NCBI GenBank assembly: GCA_001931875.2
Contig: MSJH02000095.1
Span: forward strand, 1 to 64,000
Length of the DNA stretch: 64,000 nt
Source of the DNA: Byssochlamys sp. IMV 00236
Lineage: Eukaryota > Ascomycota > Eurotiomycetes > Eurotiales > Thermoascaceae
Reading direction: 5' to 3'
Below the pieces are notes generated by a model that did no database searches, was not told the origin of the DNA, and saw only the letters and a program-made list of their open reading frames with translations. Both the position numbers and the translations under genes were made by a program. Shown here in pieces: positions 11,418 to 21,701 of the stretch; positions within the stretch are counted from its first letter, which is position 1, and each line of letters opens with the position of its first letter.

Positions 11418-12386
11418 ATGAATAGATATAATAAAAATGGATTCGCTGTTGAAGAAGACAATAACAGTGCAATATTAGATTTCTCGGATATAGAGCAACA
11501 ACCTATGCTAAACGACCCAGATGAAACAATATATAATGACTCTCATACACCCACAAATCGACCTAAAGCTTGGAAACAGTTATTTCCTCGACTCTTATTG
11601 TTCATCATCATCGGAGTCGTCTCCTTGTTATTTTCATTATCATTAGCCAACAGCATATTAGATATCGGATTACCTCGAACCCTTGAGGATGTTCAAGCAG
11701 TCGCCGTCAAACTCGACAATATGTTATCCACTTCATGGACAGGTTATGAGTCTGTGACCATTGTCTTTGCTGTCCTCTACCTCTGGCAACAAGCCTTCTC
11801 TATCCCAGGCTCTGTCTTGCTCAATCTTTTGGCCGGATATCTCTATGGTATTGTCATGGGTACAATCTGGACAAGTCTTCTGACTGCAGGCGGAGCCACA
11901 CTGGCCTATGGATTAGCAATCTTGGTCGGCGAGCCACTGATCCAGTTGCCCTGGATAAACCGTCGCGCCGAGCCACTTCGACGCCAATTGGAGCATGAGA
12001 AACGCAGCGGAAGCTTATTTTGGTGGTTACTCTTTATTCGCCTATTCCCATTTTCTCCTTACTGGTTCATTAACCTCGTGTCTCCCTTGCTGGGCATTCC
12101 TGTCTCTCCCTTTTTCTGGTCGACGTTCTTTGGCGTGCTGCCTTATAATTTTGTTTGTGCACAGGCTGGAGATGTCCTGGGTGATTTGACATCCACATCG
12201 GATATTGTGTCCGTGTCGCTGGTATTTAAGTTGATGATTGTCTCCTTGGTCTCTTTGTTGCCCATTGTTTGGGGAAAGAAGATTCAAAAGTGGGCAAGAC
12301 GAACATTCAAACTTGCTTCAGTAGATGACGACGATGCAGAAAAGACGAATGAAGTGGAGCTTAATCATAGAACACCTTTAGAATAG
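11418..12386 (+). CDS. TMEM41/TVP38-type VTT-domain membrane protein
   Basis: Single-exon, 322-residue polytopic protein. An acidic cytosolic N-terminus (about 1-55) is followed by a first membrane segment (LFPRLLLFIIIGVVSLLFSL region) and the VTT/SNARE-associated Golgi domain (about 110-280). Signature pieces are FSIPGSVLLNLLAGYLYG, a re-entrant-loop motif, the basic amphipathic stretch RRQLEHEKRSG, FIRLFPFSPYWFINL and VLPYNFVCAQAGDVLGDL. Family members TMEM41B and VMP1 are ER phospholipid scramblases; yeast Tvp38 is a Golgi relative. The spacing LFPF-P-W-N favours TMEM41. Likely in ER or Golgi, lipid scrambling by inference. Confidence 0.88.
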   Translation: MNRYNKNGFAVEEDNNSAILDFSDIEQQPMLNDPDETIYNDSHTPTNRPKAWKQLFPRLLLFIIIGVVSLLFSLSLANSILDIGLPRTLEDVQAVAVKLDNMLSTSWTGYESVTIVFAVLYLWQQAFSIPGSVLLNLLAGYLYGIVMGTIWTSLLTAGGATLAYGLAILVGEPLIQLPWINRRAEPLRRQLEHEKRSGSLFWWLLFIRLFPFSPYWFINLVSPLLGIPVSPFFWSTFFGVLPYNFVCAQAGDVLGDLTSTSDIVSVSLVFKLMIVSLVSLLPIVWGKKIQKWARRTFKLASVDDDDAEKTNEVELNHRTPLE

Positions 12387-13071
12387 ATACCCCCTTACAT
12401 TTTCCCTTACTAGCTCTATTTTTTGTTTTTTGTTACACTATACAATAATATCATCCTGTAACTGCGTTTGACTTGACAATTTCTTTTTTTGGCTTGACGT
12501 CTAGAGAATTGATTTTTATAACGGTTGAACTGTAAAAACGGATATTGGTTAAAAGGAACCGTTATATTTAATACAGAACATCGTGAAGAATTGCATTTGG
12601 CTTTATAAAAATCTTCAGCAGGGCCACCATACACTCCACAGAAGAGGGTTGACCATTGATATAGGATTTAAACTTCTCATTTATATTGTACTAATGACGA
12701 TTATCTCTTAGTCTGATATACTCCAGATTCTTTTTTAGGTCTAATGAATCTCAAAAGGTATAAAGGTCATTGTTCTCAGGAACATCTAAATTGCTTCCTT
12801 GGTGAAACTGCGAGTAGTTGACATAATGTCACCTCAGTTCAAGATTATGAATACATTGAATTGTAGTAGTCAATACATATCCTATATAAATGCAATAGAA
12901 TTGACTTGTAAAAAATGACGATAAGAAAGCCTTGTTTTTGTCATTGAAGGGGCTCCTAATTCATGCATTCACGTTACACATTGCGCCAATAAGAAAAAGC
13001 TTAAGACCTGATTGTGACGTAAAGATTCTTTTTGTTTTTTCTTTTTTCCTTGAAATGACATTTCAACACTA
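12387..13071. other. intergenic interval
   Basis: 685 bp between the VTT gene and the VC0807-like gene. Contains 3' UTR and promoter sequence only; a 72-codon minus-strand ORF has no coding character. Confidence 0.6.
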
Positions 13072-14037
13072 ATGAGTGAGCACCGTTCAGCTAATGAAAC
13101 ACAGAGTATCACTGATTTGAGCAGTCTTCAGGATATCTTTACTTTTCAATTTGTCCAAGGACGTCCGATAACAAATATAATTATAGCGATTCTTTGGAGC
13201 ATTGGGCTGCCTATCCTATTATATGAACTACTCAAGCCAAGACTAGGCCAAGTAGTTGCTATGATCATTGCTTCTTGTCCGCCATTAGTTATTGTTATCT
13301 CGTAAGTAGTCATGATAATAATGAAATCAAATGTCGCTAATAATACAAGACGTATGTTAAAGACGAGGAAACTTGATGTGCTAGGCTTTGTTGCTGGCGT
13401 TAGTTTTTTGATATCTGGAATTATAGTAAGGCAACTTGTATCTGATGAAAAAGTGTAACTTAGTTTATACTAGTCTATTGCCCAGCCTTCACCACAGGTG
13501 TCTTCCATATGTGAATCTATTGTTCCTCTACTGGTAGGTGTATTTTGTCTCATATCCTTACTACCAATCAAGATTGGTAAATTTGAATTACGTCCTCTCG
13601 TCTTTGAGGTCACAAGTCAATTGATGCCTCGGACAGAAAGAAATGAAGAGTTATCAGCCAAAGACAAGCAAAGACTTCATAATCCAAGGGATGCAGAGAA
13701 TAAGGGTGGGTTGCTTGACTGGGTATACGGTCATATGGCAAAGATCAGAAATGACTTGAGGATCTTAACAGCATGCTGGGGAATAGTACTTGTTGTTGGG
13801 TTTATCGTAAAGGCAATCATCGCATCCACTTCAACCGATGTTAGCAAGGCACAACACTTTGGGTACATCTTTTTTACTCTAGCCACCTTGGGTATGATGG
13901 CTATATCTTTTATGTTTACAAAACTAATGAAAAGACACGTTAAAGAAGAATCAGAACAAATGGTGAGGGAAGGTTGCAGCAATGTGCAGTGGGGTATAGA
14001 GGCAATGTCTATAGGCTTTAACCAAGTCACAGGCTAG
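13072..14037 (+). CDS. VC0807-like multi-pass membrane protein
   Basis: Exons 13072-13301, 13350-13425 and 13498-14037 give 281 residues. About six hydrophobic segments: IIIAILWSIGLPILLYELL, GQVVAMIIASCPPLVIVIS, VLGFVAGVSFLISGII, IVPLLVGVFCLISLLPI, LRILTACWGIVLVVGFIV and GYIFFTLATLGMMAISFMF. The pattern DVLGFVAGVSFLISGI and PIKIGKFELRPL is characteristic of the VC0807-like family found in bacteria and fungi; function unknown. A polar loop of about 55 residues separates TM4 and TM5. The stop codon overlaps that of the convergent INTS13-like gene. Confidence 0.75.
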
Positions 14038-16366
14038 ATCTCCCCTTTCTCCCCTGGTTGTGCTATACGACCCTCAAACTCCCTCTTGACCTTTTTATTC
14101 ATTGGCAGTCCTTGTGGGCTCCTTTGTAATTTATCATTCATCCAGTACAGCCATAATAAATTACCAGGCTCGCCTAGTTTTTCTAGTTCCTGCTTTTCCT
14201 CATTTTCTTTCTCTTCTAACGTGGGCGGAATAGGATTCAGGTAAGGCACGGCTAAAGTAGGGTCAGGGTATTTCTGAATGATAGGTGGTTGAGTAGTCAA
14301 GGTAGAAGAAGACAATGCAGGCGTGTTCTTGATAGGCGCACCTCGTCTGCCTCTAAAATTTGTATTCACTTTAACACCAGCAACAGGGAGTTGGTGTGAG
14401 AAAGGTTGTGCCTCGCCTGTTGTTGTCTGTTTGACTGCAGGCAAGACACCCTGTGCCACTTCTTCCTTTTCCCTTAATGTCATATTTTCATACTGCTGTA
14501 CCTGACTCCACGCCTGGTCTATATCCATGGTTTCAGACGCTTTATTGTCCTCAGATTTTACATCCAAGACCTTTGGCTCTTCCTTGGCCGCGGGTTCAAC
14601 AGGCTTATGACGAGTCGCTCTTTCGATGCTTTGAGTAGTACTAAATGACGCTTTTGGTATCATTGCCAAGTGATGAGGGGCATATTTTGTCGGATTGATA
14701 TGAATCAAGTGATACAAAGGATTGGATGTGACAGAAGTCAAAAACTCATCCATGTTCAAGTGCAGATTGGGTTTCAGTACACATTCTGTGAATTCTGTTG
14801 CCCCCAATTCACTCGGCAGTTTCTTGGTCTTTTTCATTCCTTCTGGCTTCACCTCGATAAGTTCTAGTGACTGATCGATCATTCTTGAAAACTCTTCTTG
14901 AAGTTCGTTATTGAAACAGTAAAGGTAAATGTTGTCTAGGAACAAGACTAAAATTAGATGTTGCTCAAAAAAGGGGGGGAATAAGGGGAACATTACTATT
15001 TTCAGCCATCAAAACATGTGTCCATCTAGAAGTTTGGCTTGCTTCAGAAGTCATGAGATATGAAATACTTCCTTTTAAAGTCATGTCTACATATACTTCT
15101 GTAGGTAAATCACGCATCTTCATAGGTGAAACGACGTGCCTACAGGTACACCATTCTGAGCCTATATATATATATTACATCTGTTTATATTCTAAGAATT
15201 ACTTTTTTTATGCAATTACCTTGAATGGCTCTTTTGCTTCTTTTGAGATAAACCAAGCTTAACTGTCTTGAACTCAAAAAGTTTGGGTCATGAATAGGCT
15301 TATCTGTTTCTGTCTTTTTCCGATTAATCAAGTGATGTCCTTCGAGCTTGTAATACAATGTTACTGTTTGAGTTGATTGCTGCTGTTCAGATGACTTTGA
15401 AGAACAATAAGCAAATGTATGTAACAATAATGTAGAGTTTACCTTCATTGGTATTTTCAGTATATTGAGCGTATCTACATCAAAATATAATTGTGCCAAG
15501 TGTATCATGGCCATATTCAAGTCATTGTAGCCATTGGGTATATTGTGAACGGATACGGTCAGCTTGTCAGATACTCGCTTACTGATGATGTTGTTAGGTA
15601 GCTGTTCAGAGTGAGAAAATAATCGAAGTATGTCAACTTGAACATGATCTAGGCTAGATAAAACGTGTTAGAGATCCACTTTGAGCTTTTGTTTTTATCA
15701 GACGTACTTTGTATGTTTATCTGCTGCTTTATGCAATAGTATGCGAAGGTCTTTAGTCATTTCATTTGCATTATTACGAAATCTAGTAAAAGAGAGAGAG
15801 AGGTCAATATCCCCTTTATCTATGTACTTTTCTTCTTACTCAAATAGCTTTTCATTGTTATCCTTTGCAATCACGACCAACACTAAACGACAACGATTTA
15901 AGCTACCCGTCTGTTGCTTCATAAACATGCTGAATACTTTATCTATACTCAACTGTAATCTATCTTCACGATAAGTTTCTCTAGGTTGAACAAGAGGAAA
16001 CTGCTGTTGTAATCTATAAATTGTTTGTTGATCTATGTCATTGAGTACTATAGGTATTCTGCCTGCAACCACCACGTTGATCTGATAATTACACAAGTCA
16101 GTTGCTTTTTATACACAAATCTGCGTCTTTCTTTTCTTACAGGATCTTTAGCAAGTGTCCAACCAATCCGACAGAATTTCAGAGTACTCTGTACCATACA
16201 ACTCCATAATGGGTAAGGTGGAAGTTGATCTAATCAAAAAGACAAGTTAATGCTGAACAATAAAAGCCATAGTCTTACCTTTTGGCTCAAGTAGAGTGTT
16301 CTCTGGTCTTTGAGTGGGCGCAAATGCCCCGGGATGTCCATCGAGAATTAGAAATGTATGAACCAT
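14034..16366 (-). CDS. Integrator subunit 13 (Asunder)-like protein
   Basis: Seven exons (16366-16279, 16229-16141, 16081-15840, 15782-15708, 15653-15220, 15161-14997, 14947-14034) join in frame to 668 residues, close to the roughly 700 of animal INTS13. Three pieces match my memory of that family: LILDGHP where INTS13 has its degenerate vWA start; LWSCMVQSTLKFCRI (about 37-51) against the LW-[TS]-C-x-V-x-S-x3-[YF]-C-R-I pattern; YFDVDTLNILKIPMK against a similar ...IPMK strand. The C-terminal tail has NLLWLYWMNDKLQ followed by KREFEGRIAQ (about 652-661), resembling the INTS13 cleavage-module-binding peptide. A Pro/Glu-rich linker lies between. INTS13 with INTS10/14 recruits the Integrator endonuclease to RNA polymerase II transcripts. 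Domain order and length support the call; identity is modest, so it needs a profile search. Confidence 0.68.
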
Positions 16367-16641
16367 ATTTGGAGGATTCTAAACAGAAGAAAAAATTGTA
16401 TGACACGAGTTTTCAAAGACAGCTTTCGGTCTTTTGTATTAAAATGTCAATAGCCAAACCGGTGATGCTGATAGGTGTCTGTAACGGGAACAGACTGTTT
16501 TTGGGCAAAACGGGATCGGGAAATACGCGCGATAAAAGGGGAAGGGGGACATTGTATGGATAAATAAATTGCCCTGGTTCCATCGGCAAACACGTATAAA
16601 AGGAGATTCTATTTTGTTCTTCTTTTCTCTTCATTGTAACT
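16367..16641. promoter_or_regulatory. divergent promoter with TATA box at 16595-16602
   Basis: 275 bp between the INTS13-like gene (minus) and the SUMF-domain gene (plus). TATAAAAG at 16595-16602 lies 40 bp before the plus-strand ATG. Several ORFs overlap this piece on the minus strand but lack support. Confidence 0.5.
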
Positions 16642-19408
16642 ATGCTCGTCAAGGCTTTCCAAGAAGATTATCGACTCAATTTCAAAAACCATCAAGTCGA
16701 TGGTCCTTCCTCTCCTCGTGATTACTTGGAATGGAATGCTAGAGTGCGCAAGTGGCGCCTTGAGCAGCAGGCAAAGAAGAATGAGTATGGTCAATCCACT
16801 ACTGGTCATGATGTTCCTAGTCTTCAATGGGCTCAAAGGAGCTATGCTCAACACAATGTTATGCTCCATGACTTGTTTCTTTTTGACCCTGTCACTAACA
16901 CATATACCACTGATAAGCTTTTGAAAGGTATATATATATACCTAATGTGACTGTGGAGATGATTAAGCTTCTGTTAGATATCGAAGAGCGTTATGGTGTC
17001 GTTGACTCTGTTGTTGTAAGTTACATCAATCCACGATCTGCAAGATTTGTAACACACATTTTTAGATTTGGCCATCTTTCCCAAATCTCGGTTGCGATAG
17101 TCGCAATGAAGAGGATTACTTTAGATGTCTTCCTGGCGGTACAGCAGCCATCAAGGCCTTAGTGGCTGACCTTCACCATAAAAATATCAAGGTGATCTTT
17201 CCTATTCTCGGTTGGGATAACGGAACTGTAAGAACCACAAGAAGCTTGTTTGTTTATATAGCAGAAAATTCTTAATACGCTTCTTATTGCATTAGCGTGA
17301 CCCACAAGCCCCTTGGAGTTACATTTTACCCAGATTGTTTAGTAGGCGTCTTTTTTTATTTACTATAGCTTATATTCAATCTAATACGTTTCCTTTTAGA
17401 GGAATTTAATGTTGATGGTATGGCTGGTGAGTTTTCTCACTTCCCTCAAGACTTTTGGATGAGCTCCCTTGCCATAGGTCATCCTTTGGTTTATGTTTCT
17501 CAAGCCAGCAGCAAGCACAGTTTGAATCAAGCTTCTGAAGCAGATGATACTTTTGTAAGCTGTCAAACATTAAGCATATTACTGCTTCTAACAGTTGTCC
17601 CATTTTTTACATAGACTCTGCAATGGAACACGATGGATACAGGTAAGATCCTTTTCTTCTTCTTTGACTTGTAATTCTAATTCTTTCTATTTAGCTAAAT
17701 ATGATACAAACTCGTAAGTCATTTTTAAATGATCAAAACTTCTTTTTTATTTACCAGCAAACAGTCGCATTCCTACTGTTTCATCTCGCAAATTGATAGA
17801 GTCTAGACATATGACCCATGCATCGGATAAATGGTGCAGAAACAAAACTTCCTTGATCCAACATGCGTTCTTTAATGGTAAATTACACACACACACACAT
17901 CCATCTTTAAATACTAACATGCATACAAAGGTATTGGCATTGAAGTCTGGGAAAACATCTTTGGTATCTGGAACCAACTTACTCCTCGTGATGCAGAAGC
18001 AATCCGTCGTACAACCAGCATCCTTCGTTGCTTTGGACCTGACTTTTTCACATCTCCCGAATGGGAGCCTCACTGCCCATGCGTTCGATGGGAAACTGTC
18101 TTTTCGAGCAAATTCCCTAGCCGTAATGTCTCTGACCAATGCGTCTGGACCTTTGTCAACCGTGGACCTGTTGTTGTCACCGGCCACCAGATGACTGTCA
18201 ACTACCACATCGGCCTTCAATTCTACGATGTCTGGCGTGGTGTAGAAATCACACCTACGAATATCGTTGATGGTCTTGCTACTCTTAGCTTCGATATTGA
18301 GCCCTATGGTTATGGCTGTATCTTTGCTACCTCAGACGTCTCAGCATTACCTTCTGGCTTTGAAATGCTCATGGAGACCATGAGAAGACGTTCAAAGATA
18401 CCCTTGACAAGTATTCCTATCTCTAGCACTATCCTCTGGCAAGAACTTGATCAAGTAACTGTGAGCAAACTTGCACCTGAAGGCACCTGTGGTATGGTTC
18501 GTATCGAAGGTTGTGACAACTACGTCTTTACCGTCAAGGGCTTAGAATCTCGTCCTGACTGTACCTGTGAGTATCCAGGCATGGATATCAAGTATCCTTG
18601 GGAGTTCCAGCCTTCAAAAATCCATGCACCTTACCGCATGAAAATCAAAACATTCTATATGGACGCATACCCTGTGACTGAGGCTCAATTCAAAGAATTC
18701 TTGGATGCCACAAACTATAAGCCTGAAGATCCCACCAACTTCTTGAAGCACTGGATTTGTGGTTGTTACCCTGCTTCTCGTGCAAATAAGCCTGTGGTTC
18801 ATGTGTCGATTGAAGATGCAAGAGCTTATGCCAAATGGGCAGGAAAACGGTAAAGACTGAAAATAATATTGATTTTTTTTTATTTCTAATTTCTTTAAAG
18901 TCTTCCTCATGAATGGGAATGGCAATACGTGGCTCAAGCCGGTACAGAATACAAGACTTATCCTTGGGGCAACGAATGGGACGCATCTAAGGTTCCTGAA
19001 GTCTATAGTGGACGTGAAAGACTCTACCCAGATCATCCTCCTGCTGATGTAGATGCTTTCCCGAATGGTCGTTCATGTTTCGGCGTCTATGATCTTACAG
19101 GCAATGTCTGGCAGTGGACCGACGTTTACCAAGACCAACATACACGTGCAGGTATGTCTCAATGTAATTCATTAGTTTAACCATCTCATCTTTTTTTTTT
19201 TTTTTGAATAGCCATTATCCGTGGTGGATCCTATTATCAACCTAAAAATGGACAATACTTCCCACAAGCCTATCGTAACGATGAGCATGGTAAATATATC
19301 CTGATGTCACCCTCCGTTGATCGATGTGCCACAATTGGTTTCCGTTGTGTTAAGGATACGGAAGAAAGTGCTGCAGCCTTGGGCAATTGCCTATTTGATG
19401 AATGTTAA
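16642..19408 (+). pseudogene. TIM-barrel-like plus sulfatase-modifying-factor-domain protein, frameshifted
   Basis: Eleven exons: 16642-17015 (contains the shift), 17066-17227, 17296-17341, 17400-17554, 17615-17642, 17695-17713, 17765-17877, 17931-18849, 18901-19151, 19212-19408. Everything after the shift joins in frame to about 630 residues. The N-terminal half looks like a glycosidase-type barrel (IWPSFPNLGCDSRNEED, VIFPILGWDNGTRDP, WENIFGIWNQLTPRDAE). The C-terminal third is a formylglycine-generating-enzyme (SUMF1/EgtB-type) fold: MDAYPVTEAQFKEFL, LPHEWEWQYVAQAG, YPWGNEWDA, GVYDLTGNVWQWT, IIRGGSYY and IGFRC. The region that carries the two catalytic Cys in true FGE reads QAYRNDEHGKY here, so no FGE activity is expected. 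At 16928-16943 a (TA)n tract puts exon 1 one dinucleotide out of frame. No signal peptide. Could be a young null allele, a sequencing slip or an unrecognised splice. Confidence 0.7.
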
Positions 19409-20507
19409 CTCTTTTAATACCTATTTTCTTTTTCTTTTTTTACCCCTCATAAATAAATGCCATATTGCATATGCATATCAAATATAGATAACTGCTTATT
19501 TCTATATTGTTTAAATTAGATAGTCTAGCCATGGCCATGAAAGATTACTTGTAAAAATCTAAACTTCCACCAAAGGAAGAACCGTGTTTGATACGGCGAT
19601 TGGATTACAGTAGGACTCTATCCTGGAATAACCTTGATTCTGGAATGCTACGCCTACCCATCAAGGGCCATGGCAGAATGTAAGTTCGTTTAAAAACTCT
19701 CAATCCAGGAATAGCCAGAAAGTTGACACTATCAATCGTAATGTTTTTCCACTTGAATGATGATATTGGGAAAAATGAAAATAAGCGAGGAAAGCGTGTG
19801 GTGCTTTCAGGTGATTGATCGTTGCTTTTCCTATACTGTTCTTCTGTATGTCAATATCAGAGAATTTTGTACAGATTATATCAATACGTTGTTTTTGCAA
19901 ATCAGTGACGGTATTGACAATATCTTCTGGCCAAAGAGAATCACCACCGTAGACTAACAGTAGCATTTGACAACTCCTTGAGGAACTTTATTATTTTGTG
20001 GTTATGTATTGGCAATAATAAAAATTCCTTTTACCTCTTGTCACTTCTTGGGCTCTTTTACGGCTTTGAATTTGTTTAATAATTATGCGACATTACTTTT
20101 AGAAGAAAACTGTCGTAGGATGTAGATGAAACAGTAAAGAGACAACATAAATGGATGGTTGTTGTATAAGCTGTTAACAACATTTGATACATGGCTTTCA
20201 TATATCATCTGGTTTTTCTGATTAATTACATTGCTAAAATACACATTTCAATGTTTTGTGTTACATCTCGAAATGATTTTTGATTGGACCAAAAGTTAAG
20301 TTCAACTTGTAGGCAAAAAATCATTGTTAAAAATGTATTGTTCAATCATTGTTCTAACAAAAAGCGGGAAAAGATTGCAACAAGCTAAAGTGAAAAGTAA
20401 AAAAAAGGCCGAATCGATCAGTTGCTGTGTGATTCAGACTGTTCCAATGCTTTTTTTTTATTCTTTCTCTCTTTCTCGACAAAAAGGGTACATAATAACC
20501 CAATATT
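19409..20507. other. intergenic interval with gene relic
   Basis: 1.1 kb between two convergent genes, far more than their UTRs need. It holds the minus-strand coding relic listed separately; the rest (about 20000-20507) is AT-rich with nothing recognised. Confidence 0.5.
19545..19969 (-). pseudogene. unidentified coding relic
   Basis: From 19966 the minus strand reads MLLLVYGGDSLWPEDIVNTV and stays open for 88 codons with codon use like nearby genes. Downstream, the neighbouring frame continues with NITIDSVNFLAIPGLRVFKR and ILPWPLMGRRSIPES before an in-frame stop near 19610. The switch of frame and the stop suggest a decayed gene rather than a spliced one, since I find no intron that joins the parts. 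The family is unknown to me; the LLVYGGDSLWPEDIV stretch recalls a Rossmann-type GG-D loop, which is only a guess. Confidence 0.35.
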
Positions 20508-21415
20508 CTATAATGCGCTATTTTTTGAAAAAGACACCAGCTGCCCGAGTGTCCCAACAATATCCTCACTGGATTCAACACTATATTTTGCCTTTGTCTT
20601 CTTTGTCAGTGGTCCCACAGACACACAAAAGGCTTGTTGATCTCCCTCGAGCGCTTTAAACATGTCTTCATCTGTCTGATCATCACCAGCACAGAAAATG
20701 AAATCATAATCCTCATTCTCTTTAATCCTCTTGACCACTTCTCCCTTGTTCACCAAGATCGACCTGGCTTCGACATTCATCTTTCCAATCAAAATATCTA
20801 CGCCGACAATACTCTTGAGCTCATCAAAGCACAGCTGAGATTGCTGGGTACTAATAATAATGAGTCAACGATCAAAAACACATGTACACACACACGTACG
20901 CTTTCTGTATATCAGATGCATTTCGATAATGCCAAGTGATCGACGACTTCTTTTGCTCAATGACTGTACCAGGATTACTCTGTGTGTATTTTTCAAATAT
21001 AGCCAACGCTTTTTCCTTCCAAGACATGTCTGCATCCTTCAACATATCCGTCCAATCATAGATGTCGGCTTTTTTCATAAACGAGCCGTGTTCTGCACTC
21101 AAGCCTAAACGTGGTATTTTTGAGCCGAGGTAGGTATCGAGAAAGAGTTGATCACGACCAGAGATGACCCAGGTGGTATTAGCGGGATCTTTACAGAGTA
21201 GTTGAAGACAGTGTAGTAATGCTGACGTAGGTTGAGCATCGGCTGGATTGTTGACGATGGGAGTCAAGGTGCCCTTTTATACAATCAATACTGATAGAAA
21301 ACAAGTCAGTCTCTGTTACGCTTACGTCGTAATCAAATAGAAAGAGTCGTTTTCGTGCTGCTTTGTATGTATTGACTAAAGAAGTTGTATTCAAGGGTTT
21401 TGTATACTTGTTCAT
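20508..21415 (-). CDS. trehalose-6-phosphate phosphatase, stand-alone
   Basis: Exons 21415-21326, 21273-20900 and 20850-20508 encode 268 residues. HAD-superfamily motif I FLFDYDGTLTPIV (nucleophile Asp) is created by the first splice; motif II lies in TTWVISGRD; SAEHGSFMK and SSITWHYRNA are trehalose-phosphatase signatures; motif IV is CAGDDQTDEDMF. The enzyme removes phosphate from trehalose 6-phosphate, the last step of trehalose synthesis. At 268 residues it is only the phosphatase domain; the usual fungal Tps2 also carries a TPS-like N-terminal domain, so this is a stand-alone form. Cytosolic, no signal peptide. Confidence 0.92.
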
Positions 21416-21701
21416 AAGAAAAAGAAATATGTATTTAATAGTTTTTAAATAGAACTAATTTTTACGTTGGTCGTAGATTCGATTCCCTTGTTAGAATCAA
21501 GTTGTTGTTGTAGTATTTGCATAGAAAATTAAGAGAGATAAAGAAGGAGAGAAAAAAAAAAAAGGGAAAAAAGATAAGAAGTAACTAAGTGACTGGGTAA
21601 CACAATGATAATTTTTTATTCTATTAGTCTATGCAATGTATGCAATGTAAAATGTACATGTAAATATGAATATGCAAAATATATAAGGAAAAAAAGTATA
21701 A

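Noticed and set aside
17747..18220. 157-codon minus-strand ORF
   Set aside because: Shadow of the SUMF-domain gene's exons 8-9.
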